A stretch of DNA of 59,834 bases, taken from assembly GCA_910574015.1 (NCBI GenBank), contig CAJSYQ010000023.1:1-59834 (forward strand), written 5' to 3'. The translations under genes and the position numbers were made by a program. Under the pieces are notes generated by a model. It was not told where the DNA came from. It saw only the letters and a list, made by a program, of their open reading frames with translations, and did no database searches. The stretch comes from Eubacteriaceae bacterium. GTDB lineage: Bacteria > Bacillota > Clostridia > Lachnospirales > Lachnospiraceae. Each line of letters opens with the position of its first letter. Positions within the stretch are counted from its first letter, which is position 1. Positions 41,600-50,499 of the stretch are shown here, piece by piece.

Positions 41600-43885
41600 A
41601 TGAGAGACAATAAAAAAAGGAAAAGGCTGACAGCCCTTACACTAATCCTGAGTATGATGATCCTGCTGCTGGCGGGATGCGGCGGCAAAGAGGGAGACGG
41701 GGATAAGGGGGAAAACAGACAGGACGGGACGGGCCCGGTGAAAGCCGGCACCGGCCGATTTATGGAAGAGGAGATCACGCTTCCTGAGGGAATCCGCAGG
41801 ATCCGGTCTCTAAAGAAATTATCGGACGGAAGCCTGGAGGCAGTTGGGGAGGCGGATGAGGCGGGAAACTATTTTATATTGAAAAGCTCAGACAGCGGCA
41901 GGACATGGGCCAGTACCAGGATAGATGCACTGGGGAAGGAATACCGGCCGGAGACCGCCATAGCGCCGGACGGGACGGTTATACTGATCAGCTATATAAA
42001 GGAGGGAAAGGCCAGTGCAAAGATAGCGGATGAAAGGGGAAAGACAAAGGATCTCGTTCTGTCCTTTCCTGATGCTGGTTCCGGGAAGACGGCAGTACAG
42101 CTTCAGCAGGCGGCATACAGTGCAGAGGGAACACTGATCCTCCTGGATACCCAGGGCACGCTTTACGAGGCGGAACCGGATGGAACATGCAGGAAGGCAT
42201 ATGATACGGATGGCATCGGCATCCATTATTTCGGTATCTCGGAGCAGATTCTTATGGCGGTACATGGGGATGGCATCATGCTCTTCCATACAAAAGAGAA
42301 GAAAAGACTGGACTCAGAGACCGTTCTTGACGACCTGATCAAAAAGAACAGCCAGCTGGCGTCTTCGGGTACGGACCGGGGGTATCCGGTTGTCTTTTCA
42401 ACGGGAAATAAAAAGGACAGCGTGATGCTTGCCTGGGAAGATGGGATTTTTCACTTCACCAGGGGAGGGAGCGTGATGGAGCAGCTGGCGGATGGTTCTC
42501 TCACCAGTCTTGGGGGAGGCAGTGTAACGATGCTTGACATGGCGGTGGTGGATGATGCCAATATTTTTGTGGCGTTATTCGATGATGAGAGGGATAAGAT
42601 ATTTCATTATTCCTATGATAAGACGGCAGCGGCGGTGCCGGACCAGGAGCTGTCTGTCTACGCGCTGGATGATTCCGTGTATTTACGAAAGGCGGTAAAA
42701 CTCTTTCAGAAAAATAATCCGGATATCCATGTCAGGCTGGAATTCGGACTGTCGGGCGGGGATGGTGTGACGGTGAAGGACGCCCTCTCTGTCCTGAGTA
42801 CAAATATCCTGGCGAAGAAGGGGCCGGATGTGCTGATCCTGGACGGCATGCCGGCGGACAGCTATATCGAGAAAGGAATCTTAAGCGATATTACCGGACT
42901 GGTGGATGAGATTGATAAAAAAGATGGTATTTTTCCCGGAATTCTAGAGGGAAGTAAACGGGACGGGAAAATCTATGCCATGCCGGCGCGGTTCCTGTTT
43001 TCTGTAGTGGAGGGAGACCGTGATACGGTGGCTGCCGGGGGAACTCTCTCCGCACTGGCAGAGAGAGGCGAGGGGCTTGCCGGAAAGAAATCTGGCGGCA
43101 GTGTATTTGGGATGGGAAGAAGAACCCTGCTCAGGAATCTGTATTATGCAGATTCTGCCTCATGGCAGAAAGAAGACGGCACACTGGATGAAAACGCCCT
43201 CAGATCGTACCTTGACTGTGCAGGACGGATTTATAAGAATACGAAAAAGAAAGAAAGAGATTTTCAGGATCAGAAAATCGGAGATGGGACCTTGAACGGT
43301 GAAAAATTGGGAACGGTAGATTCTATGGGCCTTATCAGCAGGGAATGCCAGATTTCCTTTGGCTCGCTATCCGGGATCTTTGATCTGCAGACCATGCGCA
43401 GTGCAGAAGTGCAGTCTAAAGCGGATTATGGTCTGTTGAATGGAGAGAAGGTGAAATCCTATATCCCCTATCTAATGGCAGGTATTGTAGAAGGGGGTAA
43501 TACGGTGGCGGCAAAGGCATTTGTCAGGGAACTTCTGGGGAGAAGGGCAGGGAATAGTGCCTCTAACGGAATTCCCGTAAACCGCGCGGCCTATGATGCG
43601 GTATGCAAAGAGAAGCTAGACGCCCAGAATGTAAAAGACAAGGCCAGTGTATCAGCTGGTACACAGGGCGGGGAACATTTCGGTTTTTCCTATGTCAACC
43701 TGACAAGGGAGGACGAGGACAAATTTACTAAAATAGTGGAAAGCCTGGTGAAACCCTCCATGACAGACCGTGTGATCCAGGAGATGGTTCTCGAACAGGG
43801 AGATAAATATCTACGCGGGGAACAGACACTGGAAAAATCCGTTGAGGAGATAGGCAGGAAGGTGAACCTGTATCTGTCAGAATAG
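41600..43885 (+). CDS. Lipoprotein: beta-propeller-like region fused to extracellular solute-binding protein
   Basis: 761 residues. A lipoprotein signal ends L-L-L-A-G-C with lipidated Cys27. Residues about 55-340 contain repeated blades like sialidase/BNR units (I-L-K-S-S-D-S-G-R-T-W and similar), suggesting a propeller. Residues about 345-755 match family 1 solute-binding proteins (V-Y-L-R-K-A-V-K-L-F-Q-K-N-N-P-D-I-H-V and G-P-D-V-L-I-L-D-G). The two permease genes follow at once, so it feeds an ABC importer. A Gly/Asp/Lys-rich linker follows the lipid anchor. The fusion of a propeller to a binding protein is uncommon. Confidence 0.82.
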   Translation: MRDNKKRKRLTALTLILSMMILLLAGCGGKEGDGDKGENRQDGTGPVKAGTGRFMEEEITLPEGIRRIRSLKKLSDGSLEAVGEADEAGNYFILKSSDSGRTWASTRIDALGKEYRPETAIAPDGTVILISYIKEGKASAKIADERGKTKDLVLSFPDAGSGKTAVQLQQAAYSAEGTLILLDTQGTLYEAEPDGTCRKAYDTDGIGIHYFGISEQILMAVHGDGIMLFHTKEKKRLDSETVLDDLIKKNSQLASSGTDRGYPVVFSTGNKKDSVMLAWEDGIFHFTRGGSVMEQLADGSLTSLGGGSVTMLDMAVVDDANIFVALFDDERDKIFHYSYDKTAAAVPDQELSVYALDDSVYLRKAVKLFQKNNPDIHVRLEFGLSGGDGVTVKDALSVLSTNILAKKGPDVLILDGMPADSYIEKGILSDITGLVDEIDKKDGIFPGILEGSKRDGKIYAMPARFLFSVVEGDRDTVAAGGTLSALAERGEGLAGKKSGGSVFGMGRRTLLRNLYYADSASWQKEDGTLDENALRSYLDCAGRIYKNTKKKERDFQDQKIGDGTLNGEKLGTVDSMGLISRECQISFGSLSGIFDLQTMRSAEVQSKADYGLLNGEKVKSYIPYLMAGIVEGGNTVAAKAFVRELLGRRAGNSASNGIPVNRAAYDAVCKEKLDAQNVKDKASVSAGTQGGEHFGFSYVNLTREDEDKFTKIVESLVKPSMTDRVIQEMVLEQGDKYLRGEQTLEKSVEEIGRKVNLYLSE

Positions 43886-43914
43886 CGGCCCAGAGTCGTA
43901 AAATGGAGGTATGT

Positions 43915-44748
43915 ATGGCGAAGAGGAAGAGGGCCGGCTGGTATTTTATTCTTCCAAGTCTGGCTGGCGTGCTGGTTTTTTATCTGATTCCCTTTGGGGA
44001 TGTAGTGAGGCGGTCATTCCAACGGGCGGCGGGAGACGGTTTTGCCGGTCTGGGAAATTACCGGCAGGTTTTTCAAAATGCGGCCTTCCGTCTGGCGGCG
44101 GGCAATACGATACGCTTTGTTTCAATCTGCCTGCCGCTCCTGCTGATCCTCTCACTGGGTCTTGCGGTGCTGCTGCAGAGACAGAAAAAGGGACGGAATC
44201 TCTGGAAGAGTGCTTATCTTGTTCCGCTGGCAGTCCCGGCGGCAAGTCTGGTGCTGTTTTGGAATATAGTATTCGACAAGGCGGGGTTATTGAATGGGGT
44301 ACTGGATCATTTTCATCTGACGGGAAAGGACTGGATGAATACGGACGCAGCTTTTTGGGTGCTGGTATTTAGTTATATATGGAAAAATCTTGGGTATGAC
44401 GTGATACTGTGGCTGGCGGGACTGCTGGGAATTTCGGAGAGTGTGTATGAGGCGGCGAAGGTAGACGGGGCGGGGGAGTGGAAAAGTTTTCTCTATATCA
44501 CGCTGCCGCATATCCGTCCGGTGGCATTTACCATTGTGATCGTATCCTTCCTAAATTCCTTTAAGGTATTTCGGGAAGCGTATCTGGTGGCGGGAAATTA
44601 TCCCCAGGAGAAGATCTATCTTCTGCAGCATGTATTTAATAATTGGTTTTCGGATCTGTCGGTGGATAAGATGGCAGCAGGCTCTGTGCTCCTCTGCGGG
44701 GTCATCACAGTGTTTGTAATGATCCTGCAGAGGAGCTGGGGGGAGTGA
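43915..44748 (+). CDS. ABC importer permease, MalF/UgpA type
   Basis: About 277 residues with six membrane segments. The EAA loop that contacts the ATPase is E-A-A-K-V-D-G-A-G-E-W-K-S-F near residue 185. I use the ATG at 43915 behind GGAGGTATGT; an ATG at 43903 is in frame. It pairs with the next permease, whose start overlaps its stop. Sugar or oligosaccharide import is typical for this subfamily; the real substrate is unknown. Confidence 0.88.
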   Translation: MAKRKRAGWYFILPSLAGVLVFYLIPFGDVVRRSFQRAAGDGFAGLGNYRQVFQNAAFRLAAGNTIRFVSICLPLLLILSLGLAVLLQRQKKGRNLWKSAYLVPLAVPAASLVLFWNIVFDKAGLLNGVLDHFHLTGKDWMNTDAAFWVLVFSYIWKNLGYDVILWLAGLLGISESVYEAAKVDGAGEWKSFLYITLPHIRPVAFTIVIVSFLNSFKVFREAYLVAGNYPQEKIYLLQHVFNNWFSDLSVDKMAAGSVLLCGVITVFVMILQRSWGE

Positions 44749-45629
44749 AGGTGATGCAAAAAAGCATAAAATGTAAAAGGAAAAAAGGACTATGGCTGCG
44801 GGTCATGGTACTTCCGCTGGCGGTATTTGCTCTCTTGGAGATCAGTCCCCTTCTGTTTCTTCTGACAGGCGCTTTTATGGACAATCAGGAGATTATGGAC
44901 AACATCGCACCGGTACTGGATCATACGGAGGGCTTCGCCTCCTGGGGATTGATACCGCTTTATCCGACAGCCCGGAATCTGGCGGGGTTATTGTTTGACT
45001 CTCCGGAATTTTTTCAGATGTTCTGGAACTCAGTAAAGATTACGGGGGGTATATTGGCGGGACAGCTTCTTTTTGGCATGCCGGCGGCATGGGGACTGGC
45101 GAGATATAAGTTCCGCGGGAGAAGAGCAGTTTACCTTCTTTATATTATCATGATGATGATGCCCTTCCAGGTGACGATGTTGTCGGAGTATCTGGTTCTC
45201 GATCGGCTGAGGCTTCTGGATACTAGTGCGGCGGTGATACTGCCAGGCATGTTTTCAACCTTTTCTGTATTTATCATGTACCGGTTTTTTTGTGGAATAC
45301 CGGAAAGCATCTCAGATGCGGCACGGATCGACGGGGCCGGAGAGTGGCGGATTTTTCTGCGGATCGGCATTCCTCTTGGTGCTTCTGGAATTATTTCGGC
45401 AATGGTGCTTTCCTTTCTGGAATGCTGGAGTATGATCGAACAGGCCATGACATTTCTCGAGACAAAAAGCCGCTGGCCGCTGTCGCTTTTACTGCCGGAG
45501 ATAGACGGCAGCAACGCAGGATTGTCTCTGTGCGCATCGCTGGCGGCACTTCTGCCTGCCGTATTCGTATTTATGGCGGGACAGGATTATCTGGAACAGG
45601 GAATCGCATCATCGGGAAAGGTGGGTTAG
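44745..45629 (+). CDS. ABC importer permease, MalG/UgpE type
   Basis: 294 residues, six membrane segments, with the EAA-type loop D-A-A-R-I-D-G-A-G-E-W-R-I-F near residue 185. It starts with a GTG overlapping the previous stop, with an ATG nine bases later also possible. Together with the upstream permease it would form the membrane channel. No ATPase gene lies in the operon, so a shared ATPase encoded elsewhere is required. Confidence 0.88.
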   Translation: MKVMQKSIKCKRKKGLWLRVMVLPLAVFALLEISPLLFLLTGAFMDNQEIMDNIAPVLDHTEGFASWGLIPLYPTARNLAGLLFDSPEFFQMFWNSVKITGGILAGQLLFGMPAAWGLARYKFRGRRAVYLLYIIMMMMPFQVTMLSEYLVLDRLRLLDTSAAVILPGMFSTFSVFIMYRFFCGIPESISDAARIDGAGEWRIFLRIGIPLGASGIISAMVLSFLECWSMIEQAMTFLETKSRWPLSLLLPEIDGSNAGLSLCASLAALLPAVFVFMAGQDYLEQGIASSGKVG

Positions 45630-45631
45630 CA

Positions 45632-46936
45632 ATGAAGATAATAAAGAAAGCAGGAAATACAGCCTGGCTCAAGGGACTTGCCTGGCTTCTGGGAATCATG
45701 CTGTTTTTCACGGTCATATCCCGGGCGGCGGATTCCTTAACCGTGCCCAGGGTAAATGCCGGCAGCCCCTCTGCCAGGAAGCTTCAGTATACCGTCTCTG
45801 TGGAGGGAAGAATCGGGAAAAACAGGGAAATATCTGTTCTGACCCAGCCGGATCTACTGGTGAAGTCTATGCTGGTGAGTGAGGGACAGCGGGTGCAGAA
45901 GGGGGAAGTGCTGGCCCGTCTTGACATGGACCAGCTGCAAGAGCAGATAGATGGTGTGGAGGGGGAAAAGAAAGCACTGGAGCTGCAGAACCAGGCGGTG
46001 AAGGAGAACCGCAGCCGGGCCCGGAGAAAGCAGAAAAAGACACTGGCCCAGGCTAAGGATGATTACGCCAGGCTTCGGAGGGAAAACCGAGAGGCACTGG
46101 CAGCGGCAAAAAAAGAACTGGCGAAGGCAAGGGCTGATTCGGAACCAAAGGCATCTACAAAGGCATCTGTGGAAGAAAAAAGAAAAGCGCTGGAAGAACT
46201 CAGATCTGCTGCCGAAAAGGAAGAAAAGGCGGCAGAAAGGGCGATCCAGGAGGCCGGGGCAGAACCGGAGGCGGACAACAGCATCGAGGTAAATAATATA
46301 TCCATTCGAAAACTTCAGAGGCAGATTGACAAGCTGGATGGACTCAGAAAGCAGAAGGGAAGGATTACCGCACCGGAGACAGGAGTCATAACCGGAGTGC
46401 TTGTAAACGTGGGGCAGAAAACGCAGGACACCAGCCTGATCACTATGACGGACGACAGCGCAGGGCTTATGTTCCAGGGGCAGATCATGGTATCGGATGC
46501 CCGATATGTTTCGGTGGGAGACCGGATCATGTTGGAGTCGGCAGATCGCAAATTGGAAGACATAGCTGTTACATCTGTAGAGATGGACGAGAGCAGGGAA
46601 TTTATGAATGTCACCGCACTGCTTCCGGCAGATACATTTTCCCTGGGAGAGACGGTTACGATGACAGCCGTGCGGGAGTCGGAGAGCTATCCCTGCACCA
46701 TACCAGTTAAGGCGCTGCGTCAGGAATCAGGCAAGAGTTTTGTCCTCACGGTACAGACGGAGGATACGGTATTGGGACTGCAGGAGGTAGCAAGGCAGGA
46801 GGAAGTGCTGGTACTAGAAAAAAATGGATCCTATGCGGCGCTGGACGGGGAATCACTGGACGCAGAAAGTAAGATTATCATCGATAGTGACCGGTACGTC
46901 AAGGCAGGCGACAGGGTGAGAGTAAAGGATGAGTGA
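45632..46936 (+). CDS. HlyD/MacA-like membrane fusion protein
   Basis: 434 residues from the ATG at 45632; the frame extends far upstream but that part is permease sequence in another frame. One N-terminal membrane anchor (L-L-G-I-M-L-F-F-T-V-I) is followed by a lipoyl-like half (V-L-A-R-L-D-M-D-Q-L), a long charged coiled coil (about 110-225, rich in Lys, Glu and Ala), the second lipoyl half (I-T-A-P-E-T-G-V-I-T-G-V) and beta-barrel domains. In Gram-positive bacteria such adaptors work with MacB-like transporters. It overlaps the next gene, which has a MacB-like core. Confidence 0.84.
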   Translation: MKIIKKAGNTAWLKGLAWLLGIMLFFTVISRAADSLTVPRVNAGSPSARKLQYTVSVEGRIGKNREISVLTQPDLLVKSMLVSEGQRVQKGEVLARLDMDQLQEQIDGVEGEKKALELQNQAVKENRSRARRKQKKTLAQAKDDYARLRRENREALAAAKKELAKARADSEPKASTKASVEEKRKALEELRSAAEKEEKAAERAIQEAGAEPEADNSIEVNNISIRKLQRQIDKLDGLRKQKGRITAPETGVITGVLVNVGQKTQDTSLITMTDDSAGLMFQGQIMVSDARYVSVGDRIMLESADRKLEDIAVTSVEMDESREFMNVTALLPADTFSLGETVTMTAVRESESYPCTIPVKALRQESGKSFVLTVQTEDTVLGLQEVARQEEVLVLEKNGSYAALDGESLDAESKIIIDSDRYVKAGDRVRVKDE

Positions 46937-47883
46937 GCTTGGAGAGAGAAAGAAAACAAAACTGCCGGAAATGGACTCTGTGGATTCTGATAAGGAGTGC
47001 GGCAGTGGCAGCGGGGATGATACTGATCGCGGTTTTGTTTGTCATCAGCAGATGGCAGAGCAGGACGGGCCGCGTATATCTGAAAAATCTTACGCTGCGG
47101 TCAGAAGGGGAGGGATTTGACTCCGTATGGCTGCAGGACGAGTTTCAGAAGCAATGGGCGGCGGGAACCGGAAAGGGAGATGGAGACGGTGACGGCCAGG
47201 AGAGGGGAGACACCTTTGCCGCATGGACCCAGTGCAGAAAGGAAACGGTTCAGGCATCCGGCGGAGGGGGAAACAGCATAGTGGATATCACGGCAGTGTA
47301 TGGATCCACCGGCTGCGTATTTCCTGTGGGCGCTGATGTTACCGCCAGCGACCCGAATGGCTGCATTCTTGGACGGCGGCTGGCGGAGGAGTTGTTTGGC
47401 AGCGGCCGTGCCATCGGGGAGAAGCTGGTCTGGCGGGGACAGGAATGGACTGTGAGAGAAATTGTGGAACGGCCTTCCGAGCTTTGTATCCTGCAGGTAT
47501 CGGAGATGAAGGATAAGCCTGATTTTGACCGGATCAGTGTTGCATTGTCCGAGGGGACAGACAGAAGACGGGCGGGAGAGGAATTTCTACTTCGACACGG
47601 ATTGGCGGGACAGCTTTTGCGATGGGATTATCTGTATGAGCTGGGCTGGTTAGAGGAAATGATTCCCTCTTCCTGGTCTGATTTTGACAGCTGGAAGGAG
47701 AATTTCAGAGAACATGGCCGGGCGTTGAGGCTTGTGAGAACGACGGAGAGGTCAGCGGTGGAGGAAACGGGACTGACATTTCAGAGGAGGGGGAGGATCC
47801 TGATGATATGCGGGATTCTTCTGACAGCCGCCGGTCTGGTGGCGATAGGACGGAGTCATGCAAAAAAGGGTAAAGCGGGTTAG
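46933..47883 (+). CDS. MacB/FtsX-like periplasmic-core protein with only two membrane helices
   Basis: 316 residues, GTG start overlapping the previous stop by four bases. A membrane segment lies at about 17-40 and another at about 292-308. Between them is a MacB-type extracellular core: G-C-I-L-G-R-R-L-A-E-E-L-F-G-S-G-R-A-I-G-E-K-L-V-W-R-G-Q-E-W-T-V seen in pieces. Normal MacB/FtsX proteins have four membrane helices and an ATPase; both are missing or reduced here. It may be an accessory to the adaptor encoded before it. Confidence 0.72.
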   Translation: MSLERERKQNCRKWTLWILIRSAAVAAGMILIAVLFVISRWQSRTGRVYLKNLTLRSEGEGFDSVWLQDEFQKQWAAGTGKGDGDGDGQERGDTFAAWTQCRKETVQASGGGGNSIVDITAVYGSTGCVFPVGADVTASDPNGCILGRRLAEELFGSGRAIGEKLVWRGQEWTVREIVERPSELCILQVSEMKDKPDFDRISVALSEGTDRRRAGEEFLLRHGLAGQLLRWDYLYELGWLEEMIPSSWSDFDSWKENFREHGRALRLVRTTERSAVEETGLTFQRRGRILMICGILLTAAGLVAIGRSHAKKGKAG

Positions 47884-47913
47884 AGGAACTCCCCGGGATA
47901 CAACAGATGATTC

Positions 47914-47967
47914 TTGACATACTATAAAATCCGACTAAAATGAAAATAGTTTTAGCCGGATTTTTTT
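47914..47967 (+). promoter_or_regulatory. Promoter overlapping a terminator hairpin upstream of the kinase gene
   Basis: TTGACA (47914-47919) and TAAAAT (47936-47941) with a 16-base spacer form a promoter-like pair. The same stretch contains a hairpin: AAAATCCGACTAAAA (47926-47940) pairs with TTTTAGCCGGATTTT (47950-47964), followed by T, which is a good rho-independent terminator for the operon before. A terminator and a promoter are thus packed together. Confidence 0.55.
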
Positions 47968-48017
47968 GCATGGATATTCTGGAGACGCTGCAGTGGATAC
48001 GCAGGAGGGATGAAGTA

Positions 48018-48806
48018 ATGCTTTTGCGCATAAACGGACTCTTTAATATTCTTATGATCCTGTTTGGATTTTGGATCATACTTACCTGCTTTCTGGCTGT
48101 GATGTGGCTTAAGAGCCGGAAGGAGATTAGGGAAAAGGACAAAGAGATAGCGATCATGAAGAACTATGGGGAGTCTTACCGGAGTCTGGTACAGTCCGTC
48201 CGGATGAGACAGCACCAGTTTGATAATCATCTTATGGCACTGGGCGGAATTTACAAGACTGCCGGTTCGGTAGAGGAACTGATTCGTTTACAGAGTCTCT
48301 ATTGTCAGGGCATCAAAGAGGAAAATCATTACAACCGTCTTTTGTCTGCCGGATCGCCTATTCTTGCCGGTTTTCTCTATTCCAAAATTCGTATGGCAGA
48401 AGAAAGAGGATGTGTGGTGGAATATCTGGTAAATACAACTGATAGCGATAGACATATCATTCCGGAATACCATACAATTGAAATGCTGGGAATTCTTATT
48501 GACAATGCCGTGGAAGCCGTTGAGGCGGAGGATAACAGGAACCTGTATGTGGAGATTTTAGAAACTGCCGGCCGGATAAAGATGACTGTCAGCAATACAT
48601 CCGTCTATATTTCCCAGGCACAGATATTAAATTTTGTAAAGAAAGGGTTCAGCACAAAGGGAGAGGGAAGAGGTCTTGGCCTGCCGTTTCTTACGTCTCT
48701 AGTCAACCAGTATGGCGGTGATCTTGCTGTCTATAATGAAGAGAAGGATTCAGTGAACTGGCTCGTATTTTCCATATTAATAACAAAAGAGGCAGCGTCC
48801 TCATAA
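48018..48806 (+). CDS. AgrC-like sensor kinase (GHKL type), short form
   Basis: 262 residues from the ATG at 48018 behind AGGAGGG; an ATG at 47940 lies inside the upstream terminator and is unlikely. One membrane helix (I-L-M-I-L-F-G-F-W-I-I-L-T) precedes a coiled coil, then M-R-Q-H-Q-F-D-N-H-L, the H box of AgrC-type kinases, and the ATPase motifs I-L-I-D-N-A-V-E-A and G-R-G-L-G-L. Typical AgrC has six membrane helices that detect the peptide; here almost all of that sensor is absent. It is convergent with agrD. Confidence 0.82.
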   Translation: MLLRINGLFNILMILFGFWIILTCFLAVMWLKSRKEIREKDKEIAIMKNYGESYRSLVQSVRMRQHQFDNHLMALGGIYKTAGSVEELIRLQSLYCQGIKEENHYNRLLSAGSPILAGFLYSKIRMAEERGCVVEYLVNTTDSDRHIIPEYHTIEMLGILIDNAVEAVEAEDNRNLYVEILETAGRIKMTVSNTSVYISQAQILNFVKKGFSTKGEGRGLGLPFLTSLVNQYGGDLAVYNEEKDSVNWLVFSILITKEAASS

Positions 48807-48830
48807 TATCCGACACTGCCCTTCTGAAAA

Positions 48831-48959
48831 TCAGTCCTCCGTTGGATAAGGCAATTCGCCAAATAGTACATAGCTCACATGTCCCCAATGAAGAAAACTC
48901 GCAAAAGCAATACACAGATTGCATACCGTAAACAGGCATGATCTACTCAGGTGTTTCAT
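48831..48959 (-). CDS. agrD: AgrD-like autoinducing peptide precursor
   Basis: 42 residues, starting at the ATG at 48959 behind GGAGGAAGGACC and overlapping the end of agrB by 17 bases. The N-terminal half is amphipathic and hydrophobic (C-L-F-T-V-C-N-L-C-I-A-F-A), the core H-V-S-Y-V-L-F sits before G-E-L-P-Y-P-T-E-D, an acidic, proline-containing tail of the AgrD type. In known AgrD proteins the ring residue stands four positions before the processing site; here that residue is Ser, which predicts a lactone ring S-Y-V-L-F rather than a thiolactone. Assignment rests on position next to agrB, size and tail. Confidence 0.82.
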   Translation of the reverse strand: MKHLSRSCLFTVCNLCIAFASFLHWGHVSYVLFGELPYPTED

Positions 48960-49518
48960 GGTCCTTCCTCCTTTTTTGTAAAAGATTTGCAGCCGTGAGC
49001 TGCAGTGATTGTAACAGTATGATCCATGTCCCCACCGGCATATGCCGGTTATCTGGGATAAGGAACACCAGACAGGCATAGATTGAAATAATCAGAAAGG
49101 ACTGAAGCTTTGCCTTTCTGATGAGAATGCCGTCTGGAACTGGCCGGAAGGAGGATACCACCGGAGCATACTTATAGTTCAGCAGGATACACAGGCACAG
49201 CAGAAGAAGCTGCGCATAATTTGGAATAGTCAGCAGAGGCAGTACACAGATGCCGGCAAAAAAGAATAAGAACGACATGATCAGGCACGACCAGTAATGC
49301 TTGTAGTGCAGTCCGCCGGTAGCAGTCCGCAAGGTACAGAGAACGGCTGCGGCCAGAAGATAAGCAGTAACATTACCCGTACAGTAGAAGAAGATGCCAA
49401 TAATGATCAGTTTGCTCATCTCCGACAGGATGCTCAGAAGGGCATAACGGATCTGGGCAATCTGGAAGTCGGTGTATCCGTATGTGCTTTTCAGATAAGT
49501 TTGTATGTTTGCGCTCAT
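48943..49518 (-). CDS. agrB: AgrB-like peptide-processing membrane protease
   Basis: 191 residues from the ATG at 49518 (minus-strand AAAGGGGATTCTGTC upstream); an earlier in-frame start at 49608 adds a non-conserved extension. The catalytic pair is visible: R-T-A-T-G-G-L-H-Y-K-H-Y-W-S-C with His71 and Cys78, the spacing of AgrB. Five or six hydrophobic segments follow the AgrB pattern. It should cut and cyclise the AgrD precursor at the membrane. Confidence 0.93.
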   Translation of the reverse strand: MSANIQTYLKSTYGYTDFQIAQIRYALLSILSEMSKLIIIGIFFYCTGNVTAYLLAAAVLCTLRTATGGLHYKHYWSCLIMSFLFFFAGICVLPLLTIPNYAQLLLLCLCILLNYKYAPVVSSFRPVPDGILIRKAKLQSFLIISIYACLVFLIPDNRHMPVGTWIILLQSLQLTAANLLQKRRKDHETPE

Positions 49519-49674
49519 GACAGAATCCCCTTTCGATATGAATTGTATCAGCAGATAGGCACCTTCCCGGATATCTTTGCCGGACTGTGCCAGAATTATA
49601 TTGAACAATGCCAGGGGCAGCTGGTCAGAGCCTGCTGCCCGGCTGGATCATCAGGGAAAGAGGGAACCATTCAT

Positions 49675-50400
49675 ATGACGAAGGTACTGATCTTAGAAGA
49701 TAAGCGGCAGTCCCGGGAACTGCTGGTAAGGCTTGTGAAGGAAATTGACCCGGGTGCTGATGTGTATGCCTTAGACAACGAAGAAGAGGCGTATGTCATA
49801 GCCATAAAGAAGAACATTGATGTGTTTCTGGTGGATATCATACTGCATCCGGAGAAGACGGGCGATCAGTCCGGCGCAGTCTTTGCCAGCAATATAAGAA
49901 GCATTGAAAGGTATCTATTTACACCGGTTATCTTTATCACAACCTTGTACGATGCAAAAATGAGTATGTTCAGCACAGTGCAGTGTTATGGATTTATTGA
50001 GAAACCTTTTGACTTGGAGAAGACAAAGAAAATGATCGCAACCGCGATGCGCTACCATACGACAGAGCGGCGTGAGAAAACATTTATATTTCATACCGAT
50101 GGACTGGTGGGCGCCGTCCCGGTAGACGACATCATTTACCTTGAGAGCAGGGGGCACAAATTGTATGTACATACGACAAGGGACAATATCGTACTGCCCT
50201 ACCGGTCATGTAAAAGGATCATGGAGGAAATTGACTCGGATAATTTCGAGATGTGCAACAGGGGTACCGTGGTAAATATGTCATTTATCAAGAGGATTGA
50301 TTCTCCCGGGCGCTATCTCTATCTGAGAGGGATTGAAAATGCAATCGAAATCGGTCCTGTTCTGAAAAAGAAATTTATGGAACGATTTAGAGACAGGTAA
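49675..50400 (+). CDS. AgrA-like LytTR response regulator
   Basis: 241 residues from the ATG at 49675 (GAAAGAGGG upstream); the longer open frame from 49297 crosses agrB on the other strand and is not coding. The receiver has the acidic cluster L-E-D and the phospho-acceptor in F-L-V-D-I-I. The C-terminal LytTR domain shows Y-L-E-S-R-G-H-K-L-Y-V and F-E-M-C-N-R-G-T-V-V-N-M, the DNA-binding fold of AgrA and ComE. It is the natural partner of the AgrC-like kinase, and is divergent from agrBD with a 156-base shared control region that contains a GGGCAGC/GCTGCCC hairpin at 49616-49641. Confidence 0.9.
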   Translation: MTKVLILEDKRQSRELLVRLVKEIDPGADVYALDNEEEAYVIAIKKNIDVFLVDIILHPEKTGDQSGAVFASNIRSIERYLFTPVIFITTLYDAKMSMFSTVQCYGFIEKPFDLEKTKKMIATAMRYHTTERREKTFIFHTDGLVGAVPVDDIIYLESRGHKLYVHTTRDNIVLPYRSCKRIMEEIDSDNFEMCNRGTVVNMSFIKRIDSPGRYLYLRGIENAIEIGPVLKKKFMERFRDR

Positions 50401-50499
50401 GCCTGGTTGCCAAATCACACTGTTCAGCAAATAATATGTCGATTTTTGTCAAATATGGTATAATTACGCAAAAGTTAAGACAAGGGGTGAGCAGCGGTT

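Noticed and set aside
45290-45631. N-terminal extension of the HlyD-like protein
   Set aside because: It overlaps the permease gene in another frame and is not like any adaptor; the ATG at 45632 opens with the membrane anchor.
49297-49674. Long N-terminal extension of the LytTR regulator
   Set aside because: It runs antisense through agrB, and the conserved receiver starts at 49675 with its own ribosome site.
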